Shown here: positions 17,406 to 25,331 of the stretch, one piece after another
Numbering within the stretch: position 1 is the first letter of the stretch
Layout: the number at the start of each line of letters is the position of its first letter
Notes under the pieces: model-generated
Told to the model about the DNA's origin: nothing
Databases searched by the model: none
The model's input: the letters and a program-made list of their open reading frames with translations, nothing else
Source: Chitinophaga polysaccharea
Lineage (GTDB): Bacteria > Bacteroidota > Bacteroidia > Chitinophagales > Chitinophagaceae
Length of the DNA stretch: 64,000 nt
Assembly (NCBI RefSeq): GCF_007829335.1
Contig: NZ_VIWO01000001.1
Span: 496,001-560,000, forward strand
Direction of reading: 5' to 3'
Position numbers and translations under genes: made by a program

Positions 17406-17882
17406 TTACAAACTCCTGCTTTGTACCTGCTCCTGTTGATAATGTGCAGGCAGTAAGTCGCTGCGCTGTTCCTGTGATTGACGGTATTTGAGATAGTAAA
17501 AAATGGCCAGGAACAGGAAAACCTTGGACATAATAAAGAAGATGATAAAGAAGATTTTCCACCAACGATGTACCGTAATATGGTCACCGTCTTTAGGTTG
17601 GATATTGATAAAGGTATAGTTGGAATTATTATCGCCGAAATGGCCTCCGCTATTGTGGTCCCAGCGGATTTTCTGCAATACACGATCGCGGATTTCTGCA
17701 GGAGGCAAAACGGGCTCATCAAATGCAGCTCTTTCCAGCCTGCGCTCAACGAATTCCACCTCCGTATTGAGTTCCGGATAAAGCCTTCTCATATGCTGCA
17801 GCTCTTCCACTTCTGCTTCAGAAGCCAGGCCCAACACGAAGGACTCGATAATACCGCTTTCTATGTAGAATTTTAGTTCCAA
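17406..17882 (-). CDS. Membrane anti-sigma-like protein, paralog 1
   Basis: 158 residues. It begins with KFYIESGIIESFVLGLASEA and continues EELQHMRRLYPELNTEVEFVE, an RskA-like N-terminal region, and matches the neighbouring paralog. A membrane segment covers about 108-130 (FFIIFFIMSKVFLFLAIFYY), followed by a Gln-rich tail. The TTG start at 17882 lies inside the last codons of the sigma gene (10-base overlap), which implies translational coupling and supports a one-to-one partnership with that sigma factor. No outer RskA domain is present, so how a signal would be sensed is unclear. Confidence 0.75.
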   Translation of the reverse strand: MELKFYIESGIIESFVLGLASEAEVEELQHMRRLYPELNTEVEFVERRLERAAFDEPVLPPAEIRDRVLQKIRWDHNSGGHFGDNNSNYTFINIQPKDGDHITVHRWWKIFFIIFFIMSKVFLFLAIFYYLKYRQSQEQRSDLLPAHYQQEQVQSRSL

Positions 17883-18385
17883 GTATCTTTTAGGAATTGT
17901 CTGAAAGATCTCATAGCATCTCCCAGGATGTCATTTATTTGCTCTTCCGGCAAAGCCAGTAGGCGAGCTATCGTTGCGATTGATAATCCTTTAAAATAAG
18001 AAAGCCTGAACACCTGCTGCTGATCTGTTGGTAGCACCAGGTAAAACCGTTGCAAAATACCTTCTTCCTGTTTTATTAGTTCCGTGCCGGTTAACGCGCT
18101 TTCCGGTACAACTTCTTTAATGGCGAATTCTCTTGCTTTGCGCATCAGCCATGCAAACAGCGTTTGGTAGCCGGATGAATGAAACGTTCCAATGTGATGA
18201 AAGGCCCAGTTAAATACTTTTACAATGACTTCATTTGCCCTGTGTTTAACGGGTACCAATTGCAATACCATATTGTATAATGCTCCTGCATACCGGTCAT
18301 ATAACAATGCTCTCGCCGCTGGGTCTTCCACCAATAAGCGTTCTATTAGCTCCTGCTCACTTATATGTGCCAAACCTCGCCGCAA
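17873..18385 (-). CDS. ECF-like RNA polymerase sigma factor
   Basis: About 166-170 residues. Region 2 is recognisable though divergent (ARALLYDRYAGALYNMVLQL, then VFNWAFHHIGTFHSSGYQTLFAWLMRKAREFAI). Region 4 contains LPTDQQQVFRLSYFKGLSIATIARLLALPEEQINDIL. Only TTG codons (18385 or 18373) are available as starts, since an in-frame stop precedes them. It overlaps the first anti-sigma-like gene by 10 bases. It would direct polymerase to a small regulon held in check by the membrane partners. Its regulon is not evident in the window. Confidence 0.8.
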   Translation of the reverse strand: MRRGLAHISEQELIERLLVEDPAARALLYDRYAGALYNMVLQLVPVKHRANEVIVKVFNWAFHHIGTFHSSGYQTLFAWLMRKAREFAIKEVVPESALTGTELIKQEEGILQRFYLVLPTDQQQVFRLSYFKGLSIATIARLLALPEEQINDILGDAMRSFRQFLKDTWN

Positions 18386-18497
18386 AGATGTTGTGTACCG
18401 GATTTTTTAGATTGCTAATATAGACCAAATATCCCATCTAAGTGTCATAACATATGATCAATATTTATCCACCGATTGAGCTAAAATGGATAACTTT

Positions 18498-19001
18498 TTA
18501 TGAAAGTAGCATATGATACAACCAATACTGCTGCCCCAAAATAGGCGCTAGTTCCCGGGCTATGCTAAAGCCCAACTGCTCGTATAAATGCCTGGCATCG
18601 GGCATAATAGTGCTGGTATGTAGCCCCAGATACTGCTCTCCATTGGCACGCGCCTGTTGAATAGCCATTTCCATTAAACGACGTCCGATTCCACGTCCCC
18701 GGAGCCGGGGATCTACCCCTAAACGACGGATATAAGCCCATTCTGCCGGACAGGGGTATGCCGGATACCCGGAAGGTGTGAGGAATAACACCCCGGCCAG
18801 TTGATTACCCGCCTCACATACCAGGGTGGCAGAAGTGCGCATCAACTCCCGTAACTTGGCATCATCAGACAGGCTATGCTTCATTTGCGTCCAATACTCC
18901 GGCGCCAGCACCGATTCAAACTGTCCGTAACTTAATAAAGTAACTTCCGTGATGGCCACTGCATCAGGCTCCTCCACCCAACGATAGTTCAGTATATCCA
19001 T
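18498..19001 (-). CDS. GNAT-family N-acetyltransferase
   Basis: 167 residues. The acetyl-CoA binding motif is clear: IRRLGVDPRLRGRGIGRRLMEMAIQQARANG. It is followed by the typical HTSTIMPDARHLYEQLGF segment. The N-terminal VAITEVTLLSYGQFESVLAPEYW fits the general family. Single gene with about 110 bases on the 3' side before the sigma gene cluster. Substrate unknown. Confidence 0.9.
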   Translation of the reverse strand: MDILNYRWVEEPDAVAITEVTLLSYGQFESVLAPEYWTQMKHSLSDDAKLRELMRTSATLVCEAGNQLAGVLFLTPSGYPAYPCPAEWAYIRRLGVDPRLRGRGIGRRLMEMAIQQARANGEQYLGLHTSTIMPDARHLYEQLGFSIARELAPILGQQYWLYHMLLS

Positions 19002-19119
19002 ATCCGTTATTTAAGCACATTGTCCAACAAATCAATAGGTTATTTGTTGACATGAAACAAGTGACAAGAATCAAATCTACAATATGACTTTGCTCATATT
19101 TACTTTTTTTTTTGCACGA

Positions 19120-19127
19120 TAATTTTG
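19120..19127 (+). promoter_or_regulatory. -7 promoter element of the CoA-transferase gene
   Basis: TAATTTTG matches TAnnTTTG and lies 18 bases before the ATG at 19146. No clear -33 element was found. Confidence 0.45.
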
Positions 19128-19145
19128 CAGCAAACTAATATATAC

Positions 19146-20417
19146 ATGTCCTACACAACTATCTCAAACGCAGTATCACTTATACAATCGGGGCATACCG
19201 TATTTCTTCATTCCGCCGCCGCTACACCAAGAGAACTGGTAAAAGCTATGACAGCCCGCAGCCACGAACTGCAGAAGGTACGCCTGGTAAGTATTCATAC
19301 CGAATGGGAAGCTACTTATGCCGAACCTGAGCATGTACATGCTTTCTATGTAGATACCTTCTTTGTAGGTAAAAATATCCGCAAAGCCGTTAACGAGGGA
19401 CGGGCCAATTATATCCCTATGTTTCTCAGCGAAATACCCCGGTATTTCAGGAGCAATGAACTTCCCATTGATGTAGCGATGATTTCAGTATCCCCTCCCG
19501 ACAAAAACGGTTATTGCACCCTGGGCGTGTCCTGCGACGTAACCAAGGCGGCTATAGATATGGCTAAGATTATCATTGCAGAGGTGAATCCTCATATGCC
19601 CCGTGTACTTGGCGACGGCGTTATTCACATTTCCCGGATTGATGCGGCTGTGGAAGTGGATTACCCTATTTACGCCCAACAAATAAACCCACCCAATCAA
19701 ACAGAATTGGCCATAGGCCGCCATGTGGCCTCCCTGATTGAAGACCGGGCCACTTTACAGATGGGTATTGGCGGTATTCCCAATGCCGTATTACAATGCC
19801 TCACCACTCATAAAGACCTGGGTATACACACGGAAATGTTTTCCGATGGGGTGATAGACCTGGTGAAAAAAGGCGTTATTACCGGCAAATACAAATCGGT
19901 ACATCCGGGCCTCCTCATTTCCAGCTTTGCCATTGGCAGTCAACGCCTGTACGATTTTATGGATACCAATCTCATTATGCGGCTGATGGATGTAGAATAT
20001 GTGAACAATCCCGCTACAATCCGGAAAAATCCCCGGGTAACTGCCATCAACAGTGCAATAGAAATAGATATTTTTGGGCAGGTATGCGCCGATTCAATCG
20101 GGTTCCGGCAATATAGCGGCGTAGGCGGACAAATGGACTTTATGCGCGGTGCTACCCTTTCGGAAAAGGGAAAACCCATTATCGCCATTCCATCCGTTAC
20201 GTCTAAAGGTATGTCCCGGATTGTGTCGCGACTGCAACCCGGCGCCAGCGTGGTAACTACGCGGGCGCATGTACACTATGTAGTGACAGAATATGGTATC
20301 GCACATCTGCTGGGGAAAAACCTTCAACAACGTGCGCACGCACTGATCAATATTGCCCATCCCGATCACCGGGAACAATTACAGAAAGACGCATTCGAAA
20401 TATTCAAGGTATTCTGA
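19146..20417 (+). CDS. Acetyl-CoA hydrolase/CoA-transferase family enzyme (4-hydroxybutyrate CoA-transferase-like)
   Basis: 423 residues from the ATG at 19146; a TTG at 19125 overlaps the -7 promoter element and is unlikely. Family marks include SVSPPDKNGYCTLGVSCDVTKAA, LQMGIGGIPNAVL, HTEMFSDGVIDLV with the likely catalytic Glu, and GVGGQMDFMRGA. The family moves CoA between acetyl-CoA and carboxylic acids such as 4-hydroxybutyrate, or hydrolyses acetyl-CoA. The length fits the single-chain 4-hydroxybutyrate/acetate group. No catabolic partners lie beside it, so the acid used is unknown. Confidence 0.92.
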   Translation: MSYTTISNAVSLIQSGHTVFLHSAAATPRELVKAMTARSHELQKVRLVSIHTEWEATYAEPEHVHAFYVDTFFVGKNIRKAVNEGRANYIPMFLSEIPRYFRSNELPIDVAMISVSPPDKNGYCTLGVSCDVTKAAIDMAKIIIAEVNPHMPRVLGDGVIHISRIDAAVEVDYPIYAQQINPPNQTELAIGRHVASLIEDRATLQMGIGGIPNAVLQCLTTHKDLGIHTEMFSDGVIDLVKKGVITGKYKSVHPGLLISSFAIGSQRLYDFMDTNLIMRLMDVEYVNNPATIRKNPRVTAINSAIEIDIFGQVCADSIGFRQYSGVGGQMDFMRGATLSEKGKPIIAIPSVTSKGMSRIVSRLQPGASVVTTRAHVHYVVTEYGIAHLLGKNLQQRAHALINIAHPDHREQLQKDAFEIFKVF

Positions 20418-20465
20418 TAGCTACTAAAACAATTACGAGCATACGAAGATAACGACCTCTTAACA

Positions 20466-20497
20466 TGCGGGAAGGCTGTTAATCTCTATCTCCCGCA
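20466..20497 (+). terminator. Hairpin after the CoA-transferase gene
   Basis: TGCGGGA (20466-20472) pairs with TCCCGCA (20491-20497), 18-base loop, followed by AAAACTATT rather than a T-run. It may be a weak or factor-assisted terminator. Confidence 0.3.
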
Positions 20498-20548
20498 AAA
20501 CTATTCGGGGCAATTTAATGTTATTACAAGTAATAAATATCGTCCTCC

Positions 20549-21076
20549 ATGTACATTAAAATTACGCTGTTGGCAGCCTCCTTATTGGCTATCATCTCCT
20601 GCGCCAGCAATAATAAAAAAGCAGGAAATGATACCGATACCACCCTGTCGGTGCAACCCATTAATTCCAGCCAACTGGATGTAAAGCCACTTTCCGGCTA
20701 CTTCCTGAAAAATACGATCAAGGTAACGGATAGTCTTACTTTTTGGTTAATTGATAACCAGGCGTCTTTTGATAGCTTGTTTGGTATGGCCAAAACCATG
20801 AATAACACCATTGACCAGCCTGATTTTGGTACCCAGGTGGTGGTGGCCGCCTCCATGCCCGCTACCTACTACAATACCCAGATACAGCTGGAGTCAGCTA
20901 CCTCCGACGATATGACCAACAATGCAGAAATGCACTTTGTTGCCACTTCCAGCCCGGATAAAAATAGCGCCGCTATCGTACCACTATGGCTGGGAGCCAT
21001 TCCTAAAACAGGGAAAAACACTTTTAAGCTGTTTACCGGCGACAACCTGACTAAAACCATTACCACACAACAATAA
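20549..21076 (+). CDS. Hypothetical lipoprotein
   Basis: 175 residues. A lipobox (LLAIISCAS) predicts a lipid anchor. The mature protein has no motif that I recognise; it has mixed beta-strand character (GYFLKNTIKVTDSLTFWLIDNQASFDSLFGMA). A segment near the end (IVPLWLGAIPKTGKNTFKLFTGDN) is regular. It lies between the CoA-transferase and the LpxR-like gene on the same strand, 47 bases before the latter. Confidence 0.75.
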   Translation: MYIKITLLAASLLAIISCASNNKKAGNDTDTTLSVQPINSSQLDVKPLSGYFLKNTIKVTDSLTFWLIDNQASFDSLFGMAKTMNNTIDQPDFGTQVVVAASMPATYYNTQIQLESATSDDMTNNAEMHFVATSSPDKNSAAIVPLWLGAIPKTGKNTFKLFTGDNLTKTITTQQ

Positions 21077-21123
21077 CAGGCCTTCTTTCCAGGAGGTTAT
21101 ACACTAACGCCAACGCCAACCGT

Positions 21124-22143
21124 ATGAAATGCTGTATCATTTGGTTACTGCTCTGTGTTTTAGCTGAAACAGCACCGGCACAGATTACGCAGGATGCTAC
21201 TAAACAGATACGTATATACGAGGATGATGATTACTTTAATTTATGGGGGCGGGGCACCGACCGGGCCTACAGCAATGGGAGCGCTATCGGGTACAGCTAT
21301 ATGAAAAAGAAGCCATCGGTATTTCTTGATAAATGGATATTGCCCCAAGCGGGCCCAAATGCCATCAACGTGTTTAGCTGGCAGGTGATGCAGGTAACGA
21401 TGACGCCGAATGACATTGCTGCTACCACTTACCAACCCGATGATTTTTATTATGCCGGAGGCCTCTTTGTGAGCCATGGGCTTACTTCCTATAATCCGGA
21501 CCGGAAACGTAGCTTCCATGCTGAATTCCTGTTGGGAGTGATGGGCCCCTGGGCACTATCGAAAGAAGGGCAAACGCTGGTACATCATGTTATTAATTAT
21601 CAGCCTCCTAAAGGCTGGAGCAACCAGTTGCCCAATGCCCCGTTACTCAACTACAACTTCACTTGTGAAGCAATGTTGTGGAACCCGGCCAAGAGCCTGG
21701 AAGTTATAGGAGGCGGCACTGCCAGACTGGGGTTAATGGTGAATAGCGTAACAGCTTCCCTGTATATACGATATGGGCTGATTAACCCTTACTTTGGCCA
21801 CCGGGACCTCGCCTCCGCCACCCACCGTAAATTTCAGTTATATATAATGGCCAGGCCTCAGCTGAACTTTGTTGCCTACAACGCCCTCCTACAGGGAGGG
21901 CTTTTTAGTAGCACAGACAGCCAGCTTGCCGCACAGAAAGCCGAGCAACGTACACATATGCGGATGTTGGTAGCGGGGATAGATTATGGGGTAGGGATTG
22001 TAATAAAACGGACTACTATCCGGTATACCCAGCGGTCGGCTACCGAATGGATGGCCGGTACCCGTAAACACTCAGTGGGTAATTTTACCTTTTTAATACC
22101 GATATCCCGCAAAGGAGCGGTTCATCACCCACCTGTACTATGA
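21124..22143 (+). CDS. LpxR-like lipid A deacylase (DUF2219 family outer-membrane barrel)
   Basis: 339 residues with a signal peptide (about 1-20). The family hallmarks are an N-terminal acidic strand followed by DRAYSNGSAIGYSY and, after it, MTPNDIAATTYQPDDFYYAGGLFVSHGL. These correspond to the LpxR active-site strands that bind calcium and carry Asp/Asn residues. LpxR removes the 3'-acyloxyacyl chain of lipid A at the outer membrane. The rest is a run of amphipathic strands typical of a 12-strand barrel. The stop overlaps the convergent SRPBCC gene by 6 bases. Whether lipid A is the real substrate here is not shown. Confidence 0.8.
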   Translation: MKCCIIWLLLCVLAETAPAQITQDATKQIRIYEDDDYFNLWGRGTDRAYSNGSAIGYSYMKKKPSVFLDKWILPQAGPNAINVFSWQVMQVTMTPNDIAATTYQPDDFYYAGGLFVSHGLTSYNPDRKRSFHAEFLLGVMGPWALSKEGQTLVHHVINYQPPKGWSNQLPNAPLLNYNFTCEAMLWNPAKSLEVIGGGTARLGLMVNSVTASLYIRYGLINPYFGHRDLASATHRKFQLYIMARPQLNFVAYNALLQGGLFSSTDSQLAAQKAEQRTHMRMLVAGIDYGVGIVIKRTTIRYTQRSATEWMAGTRKHSVGNFTFLIPISRKGAVHHPPVL

Positions 22144-22611
22144 AACCGGTGGACCAAAGATCTTTTCAACGGTTTTATGCCGGTATTCAAACAGCGATGC
22201 CAGCTGTTGCTTTACAAACAGGCGATGCGCCAACTTTCCCAACCAGCCCAGGGGCAGTCGGTAATGTACCAGGTCGGTCATTTTAACGCCGCCGGGTACC
22301 TGCTCAAAGTGATGCTCATGGTGCCAGATGCTGTAAGGCCCTGCTCTTTGTTCATCTACAAAATAAGAAAGGTAAGATACATGCGTAATTTCCGTCATCC
22401 ACTCCAGCGGAATGCCCGCCAGCGGCGATACTTTATAGATAATCACCTGTCCTGGATACACCTGTCCGGTATAAGGGGCCGAAGTAACGGTAAAACGCAT
22501 AGCCGCAGGCGTAATATGCTGCAGGTTAGCCGGGTTTGAAAAATAGTTCCATACCTCCTCCAGCGGGGCAGGAATTACCTGGGTACACTGTATTGAATAA
22601 ATGCTGGCCAT
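22138..22611 (-). CDS. SRPBCC (START-like) family protein
   Basis: 157 residues. Its opening (YSIQCTQVIPAPLEEVWNYFSNPANLQHITP) is the standard SRPBCC/polyketide-cyclase start, and it ends with GWLGKLAHRLFVKQQLASLFEYRHKTVEKIF, a pattern shared with a group of conserved proteins close to cell division inhibitor SulA-like annotations. The fold makes a deep hydrophobic ligand pocket. Convergent with the LpxR-like gene. Function unknown. Confidence 0.85.
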   Translation of the reverse strand: MASIYSIQCTQVIPAPLEEVWNYFSNPANLQHITPAAMRFTVTSAPYTGQVYPGQVIIYKVSPLAGIPLEWMTEITHVSYLSYFVDEQRAGPYSIWHHEHHFEQVPGGVKMTDLVHYRLPLGWLGKLAHRLFVKQQLASLFEYRHKTVEKIFGPPVS

Positions 22612-22684
22612 GTATAAGATTAAGGAAAATAGATGGATCTACCATCCGGAAGGTAGCAAATTCGTAATTCTTTAAATGAGTTCG

Positions 22685-22692
22685 TAAGTTTG
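22685..22692 (+). promoter_or_regulatory. -7 promoter element of the Ig-like lipoprotein gene
   Basis: TAAGTTTG matches TAnnTTTG and is 25 bases before the ATG. The -33 position has only a TTCG. Confidence 0.4.
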
Positions 22693-22717
22693 TAGCCTAC
22701 TTAATACGACCAGGTAC

Positions 22718-24178
22718 ATGAATCAATATATCAGGAGCTGGATTTTCTGGCTGATGTTTATTACCGTTTCCATCACATTTACGCGATGCGCCAACATTGT
22801 GCCGCCCAGTGGCGGTCCCAGGGATAGCTTACCCCCGGTGCTGCTGCAGGTAACACCGCGTGACTCCTCCCTTCATTTCAAGAGTAAAAAAGTGTCTTTT
22901 ATTTTTGATGAATATGTGGAGCTGGACAATGTAAACGATAAACTGATCGTTTCGCCCACCCTGAAGGCAACGCCCATTGTAATAGCCAAGCTCCATACCG
23001 TTACCCTGGAAATCAAGGATACGTTACAGCCCAATACCACCTATACTTTCAACTTTGCCGATGCCATCCGGGACATCAATGAACGTAACGTTGCCCAGGA
23101 TTTTCAATACGTGGTATCCACTGGTGATTACCTGGATAGTTTGCAGGTATCAGGTCACCTTATAGATGCCGAAAATGGTAAGGTAGACAGTAACATCGCC
23201 GTAATGTTATACCGGGACCTCAGCGACTCAGTAGTATCCAAGGAAAAGCCGGTGTATTACGCCAAAACCAAGGGGGATGGCTCTTTCCGGTTTAAAAATA
23301 TTGCTCCCGGCGCCTATAAGATTTTTGCACTGAAGGAGGAAGACCGTGACCTGCAATACAACCAGCCGAGCGAGTTGATCGCCTTTGTAGAGGCTCCTGT
23401 GGTTTTAAAGGAAAACAATGTATCAGATGTAAATATGCTCCTGTTTATGGAAACAGACAGCACAATTAAACCTCCGCCGGAGCCAATAGATTCTACCGAC
23501 CTTCAGCAGGAAGAAGATAAGGATAAGAAAAAGAAAAAACTGCCCAAACTCACGGCTACTCCCGTTTTGGATGGTGGTATGCAGGAATTGCCGGCGCCGT
23601 TGAAAATAACCTTTTCGCTGCCCCTGAGAAACCTGGACAGCAACCGGACCATATTGGGAGAAGACAGCGCCTATAACAGCGTACCGTTTACCAGTAACAT
23701 GGATTCGACCCGGACGCAATTAACCATTACCCATACCTGGAAGGAAGGCACTCCCTACCGGTTTATTATTCCTAAAGATGCGCCTACCGATACGGCGGGG
23801 CAGCAGCTGGCCAGGGCTGACACCATTAGCTTCCGAACGAAAAAAGTGGCAGATTATGCCATTTTCACCGTCACGGAATTGACTATCAGCGATAGTACCC
23901 GGGAAGCGATCAATAATAGTAGTATGCACTATGTGGTACAGCTGGTACAGGATAAAACCATTAAATATTCCGGTACCATCGTAAACGGCAAATGGAGCCA
24001 GCGATTTATTACGCCTGGCGAATACCAGATCAGGCTGTTGCTGGATACCAACGGCAATGGTAAATGGGACAGGGGGAACTACTATACCCATCCCAAGAAA
24101 CAGCCGGAGCGGGTGATTGTGATCGACAAGGTAAATCTCAAGGCTTATTGGACTGTGCCAAAAAAAATAAGTATTTAA
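22718..24178 (+). CDS. Ig-like domain lipoprotein of the Bacteroidetes envelope
   Basis: 486 residues. The N-terminal signal has the lipobox ITFTRCAN, then the family-typical NIVPPSGGPRDSLPPVL. A bacterial Ig-like (Big_5/SbsA) domain follows (SFIFDEYVELDNVNDKLIVSP; LQPNTTYTFNFADAIRDINERN). In the middle is a carboxypeptidase-regulatory-like beta fold (YYAKTKGDGSFRFKNIAPGAYKIFAL). A charged linker (about 262-276) precedes a second Ig-like part. Proteins like this are conserved across Bacteroidetes but lack an assigned role. The gene is followed by recR after 61 bases. Confidence 0.85.
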   Translation: MNQYIRSWIFWLMFITVSITFTRCANIVPPSGGPRDSLPPVLLQVTPRDSSLHFKSKKVSFIFDEYVELDNVNDKLIVSPTLKATPIVIAKLHTVTLEIKDTLQPNTTYTFNFADAIRDINERNVAQDFQYVVSTGDYLDSLQVSGHLIDAENGKVDSNIAVMLYRDLSDSVVSKEKPVYYAKTKGDGSFRFKNIAPGAYKIFALKEEDRDLQYNQPSELIAFVEAPVVLKENNVSDVNMLLFMETDSTIKPPPEPIDSTDLQQEEDKDKKKKKLPKLTATPVLDGGMQELPAPLKITFSLPLRNLDSNRTILGEDSAYNSVPFTSNMDSTRTQLTITHTWKEGTPYRFIIPKDAPTDTAGQQLARADTISFRTKKVADYAIFTVTELTISDSTREAINNSSMHYVVQLVQDKTIKYSGTIVNGKWSQRFITPGEYQIRLLLDTNGNGKWDRGNYYTHPKKQPERVIVIDKVNLKAYWTVPKKISI

Positions 24179-24188
24179 TCTGATCGTG

Positions 24189-24216
24189 GCGGAGGGAGCA
24201 CTGCTGTTCCCTCCGC
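24189..24216 (+). promoter_or_regulatory. Inverted repeat upstream of recR
   Basis: GCGGAGGGA (24189-24197) pairs with TCCCTCCGC (24208-24216) around a 10-base loop. It sits where the -33 region of the recR promoter would be and has no T-run, so an operator role is possible. It could also be a weak end for the preceding gene. Confidence 0.4.
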
Positions 24217-24227
24217 TGCAATATTCC

Positions 24228-24235
24228 TACCTTTG
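24228..24235 (+). promoter_or_regulatory. recR -7 element abutting the start codon
   Basis: TACCTTTG matches TAnnTTTG, with only four bases (CACC) between it and the recR ATG at 24240. Transcription should begin at or within a base or two of the A of ATG, giving a leaderless mRNA. Confidence 0.6.
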
Positions 24236-24239
24236 CACC

Positions 24240-24860
24240 ATGATATTTTCCTCTGCACTGATAGAAAACGCAGTAAATGAATTTGCGAAACTGCCTGGTA
24301 TCGGCAAAAAAACGGCCTTACGCCTGGTATTGCACCTGTTAAAGCAGGAAACAGCCCAGGTGGAGCAGTTTGGAGACGCTATTGCCAGGATGCGCCAGCA
24401 GATCCAGTTTTGCAAAGTGTGTCATAATGTGTCAGATGCTGAAGTATGCAGTATTTGCAGCAGCCATTCCCGGCAAAAGCAGGTGGTATGCGTGGTAGAA
24501 AGCATCCGGGATGTGATGGCGATAGAGAACACGCAGCAATTCAATGGCTTATATCATGTCCTCGGAGGCATCATCTCTCCTATTGATGGCATTGGTCCAG
24601 ATCAGTTAAATATACATTCGCTCGTAGAGCGAGTGCAGCACCAGGGTGTAGAAGAAGTAATTATGGCGGTAAGTCCAACAATTGAAGGGGATACTACCAT
24701 TTATTATCTCTCTAAAAAGCTACGGGCTTTTCCGGTAAAAATTACCACAATAGCCCGCGGTATTGCCTTTGGCGGGGAACTGGAATATGCCGATGAGATG
24801 ACGCTTGCACGTTCTATCAGCAACCGCTTGCCGCTGGAGAGTTATGTGCAGAACAAATAA
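24240..24860 (+). CDS. recR: Recombination mediator RecR
   Basis: 206 residues from the ATG at 24240; a longer in-frame reading from 24186 runs through the promoter and is not conserved. The helix-hairpin-helix (LPGIGKKTALRLVLHLL), the four-Cys zinc finger (CKVCHNVSDAEVCSICSS), and the Toprim domain (VVCVVESIRDVMAIENT) are all present. RecR works with RecF/RecO to load RecA at gaps. The gene carries its own promoter next to ATG. Confidence 0.97.
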   Translation: MIFSSALIENAVNEFAKLPGIGKKTALRLVLHLLKQETAQVEQFGDAIARMRQQIQFCKVCHNVSDAEVCSICSSHSRQKQVVCVVESIRDVMAIENTQQFNGLYHVLGGIISPIDGIGPDQLNIHSLVERVQHQGVEEVIMAVSPTIEGDTTIYYLSKKLRAFPVKITTIARGIAFGGELEYADEMTLARSISNRLPLESYVQNK

Positions 24861-24889
24861 GTTGAGAACATAAACGACTGAAAATAAAT

Positions 24890-24920
24890 ACGGGTGCTCA
24901 ACAGCACCCGTCTTCGTTTA
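24890..24920. terminator. Bidirectional terminator between recR and the 72-residue gene
   Basis: ACGGGTGCT (24890-24898) and AGCACCCGT (24903-24911) form a 9-bp stem with loop CAAC. T-rich sequence follows on the plus strand (cttcgttt) and on the minus strand (atttatttt), so it can serve both converging genes. Confidence 0.8.
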
Positions 24921-24946
24921 ACCTGTAATTCCACGTTATGAAAAAG

Positions 24947-25165
24947 TTATCTGACAGTACCCTTTGCAGGGCTGTCTGGTAATATTTTATGATTGGTTTC
25001 TGATGTTTGTTGCTCTTGCAAGGCCTTCCAGCGTTGCATTTCATATTTATTTAGGAAACATACCTTGAACACTTCCGATTGTGAATCGTCTGACTGGGGC
25101 ACAGGCTGTAAACCAAGGCTGGCCAGGTGTTTATGCAGGGTATGGATATGTTCTGAGATAGTCAT
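24947..25165 (-). CDS. Hypothetical 72-residue protein
   Basis: I do not recognise this protein. It starts with a His-rich helix (ISEHIHTLHKHLASLG), contains a single Cys (FKVCFLNKYEMQRWKALQEQ), and ends in a polar tail. There is no signal peptide or membrane segment. It lies 54 bases downstream of, and on the same strand as, the Cys-tract peptide (25220-25312), and a good promoter lies upstream of both. It ends next to a strong terminator, so the pair looks like a real two-gene unit. It could be a partner or a regulated target of the peptide. Confidence 0.5.
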   Translation of the reverse strand: MTISEHIHTLHKHLASLGLQPVPQSDDSQSEVFKVCFLNKYEMQRWKALQEQQTSETNHKILPDSPAKGTVR

Positions 25166-25219
25166 GACTGACGATTTTGTTGTTGTAATAAAAAAATGGG
25201 AGAACTAATGACGAATACG

Positions 25220-25312
25220 TTAGCAGCAACAGCAGCTACACGAGGTGCAGGTAAAGGACTGGTGGGTGGCCAGGGCTGGTAAATTCACGCTATTTCTATC
25301 ATTTTGTTGCAT
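25220..25312 (-). CDS. Thirty-residue peptide ending in a cysteine tract (precursor or leader peptide candidate)
   Basis: An ATG at 25312 opens a 30-codon frame ending TAA at 25220-25222. The C-terminal twelve residues are SFTCTSCSCCCC: six Cys in the last nine positions, four of them consecutive before the stop. The first 18 residues are polar (start MQQNDRNSVN, then LPALATHQ). A well-formed Bacteroidetes promoter lies just upstream (25332-25364), which makes chance less likely. Two readings are open: a leader peptide whose Cys codons sense Cys-tRNA supply for the downstream 72-residue gene, or a precursor of a modified peptide (SagA and thiopeptide cores are likewise Cys/Ser/Thr rich). No modifying enzyme gene is in the window. 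Confidence 0.5.
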   Translation of the reverse strand: MQQNDRNSVNLPALATHQSFTCTSCSCCCC

Positions 25313-25331
25313 GATATCATTTATTACTCCA

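Noticed and set aside
17312..17749. A 145-residue minus-strand frame over the anti-sigma-like gene
   Set aside because: Overlaps the better-supported paralog in another frame, with no domain.
25208..25282. A 24-codon plus-strand frame opposite the Cys-tract peptide
   Set aside because: It has no promoter on its strand, and the minus-strand frame has one.
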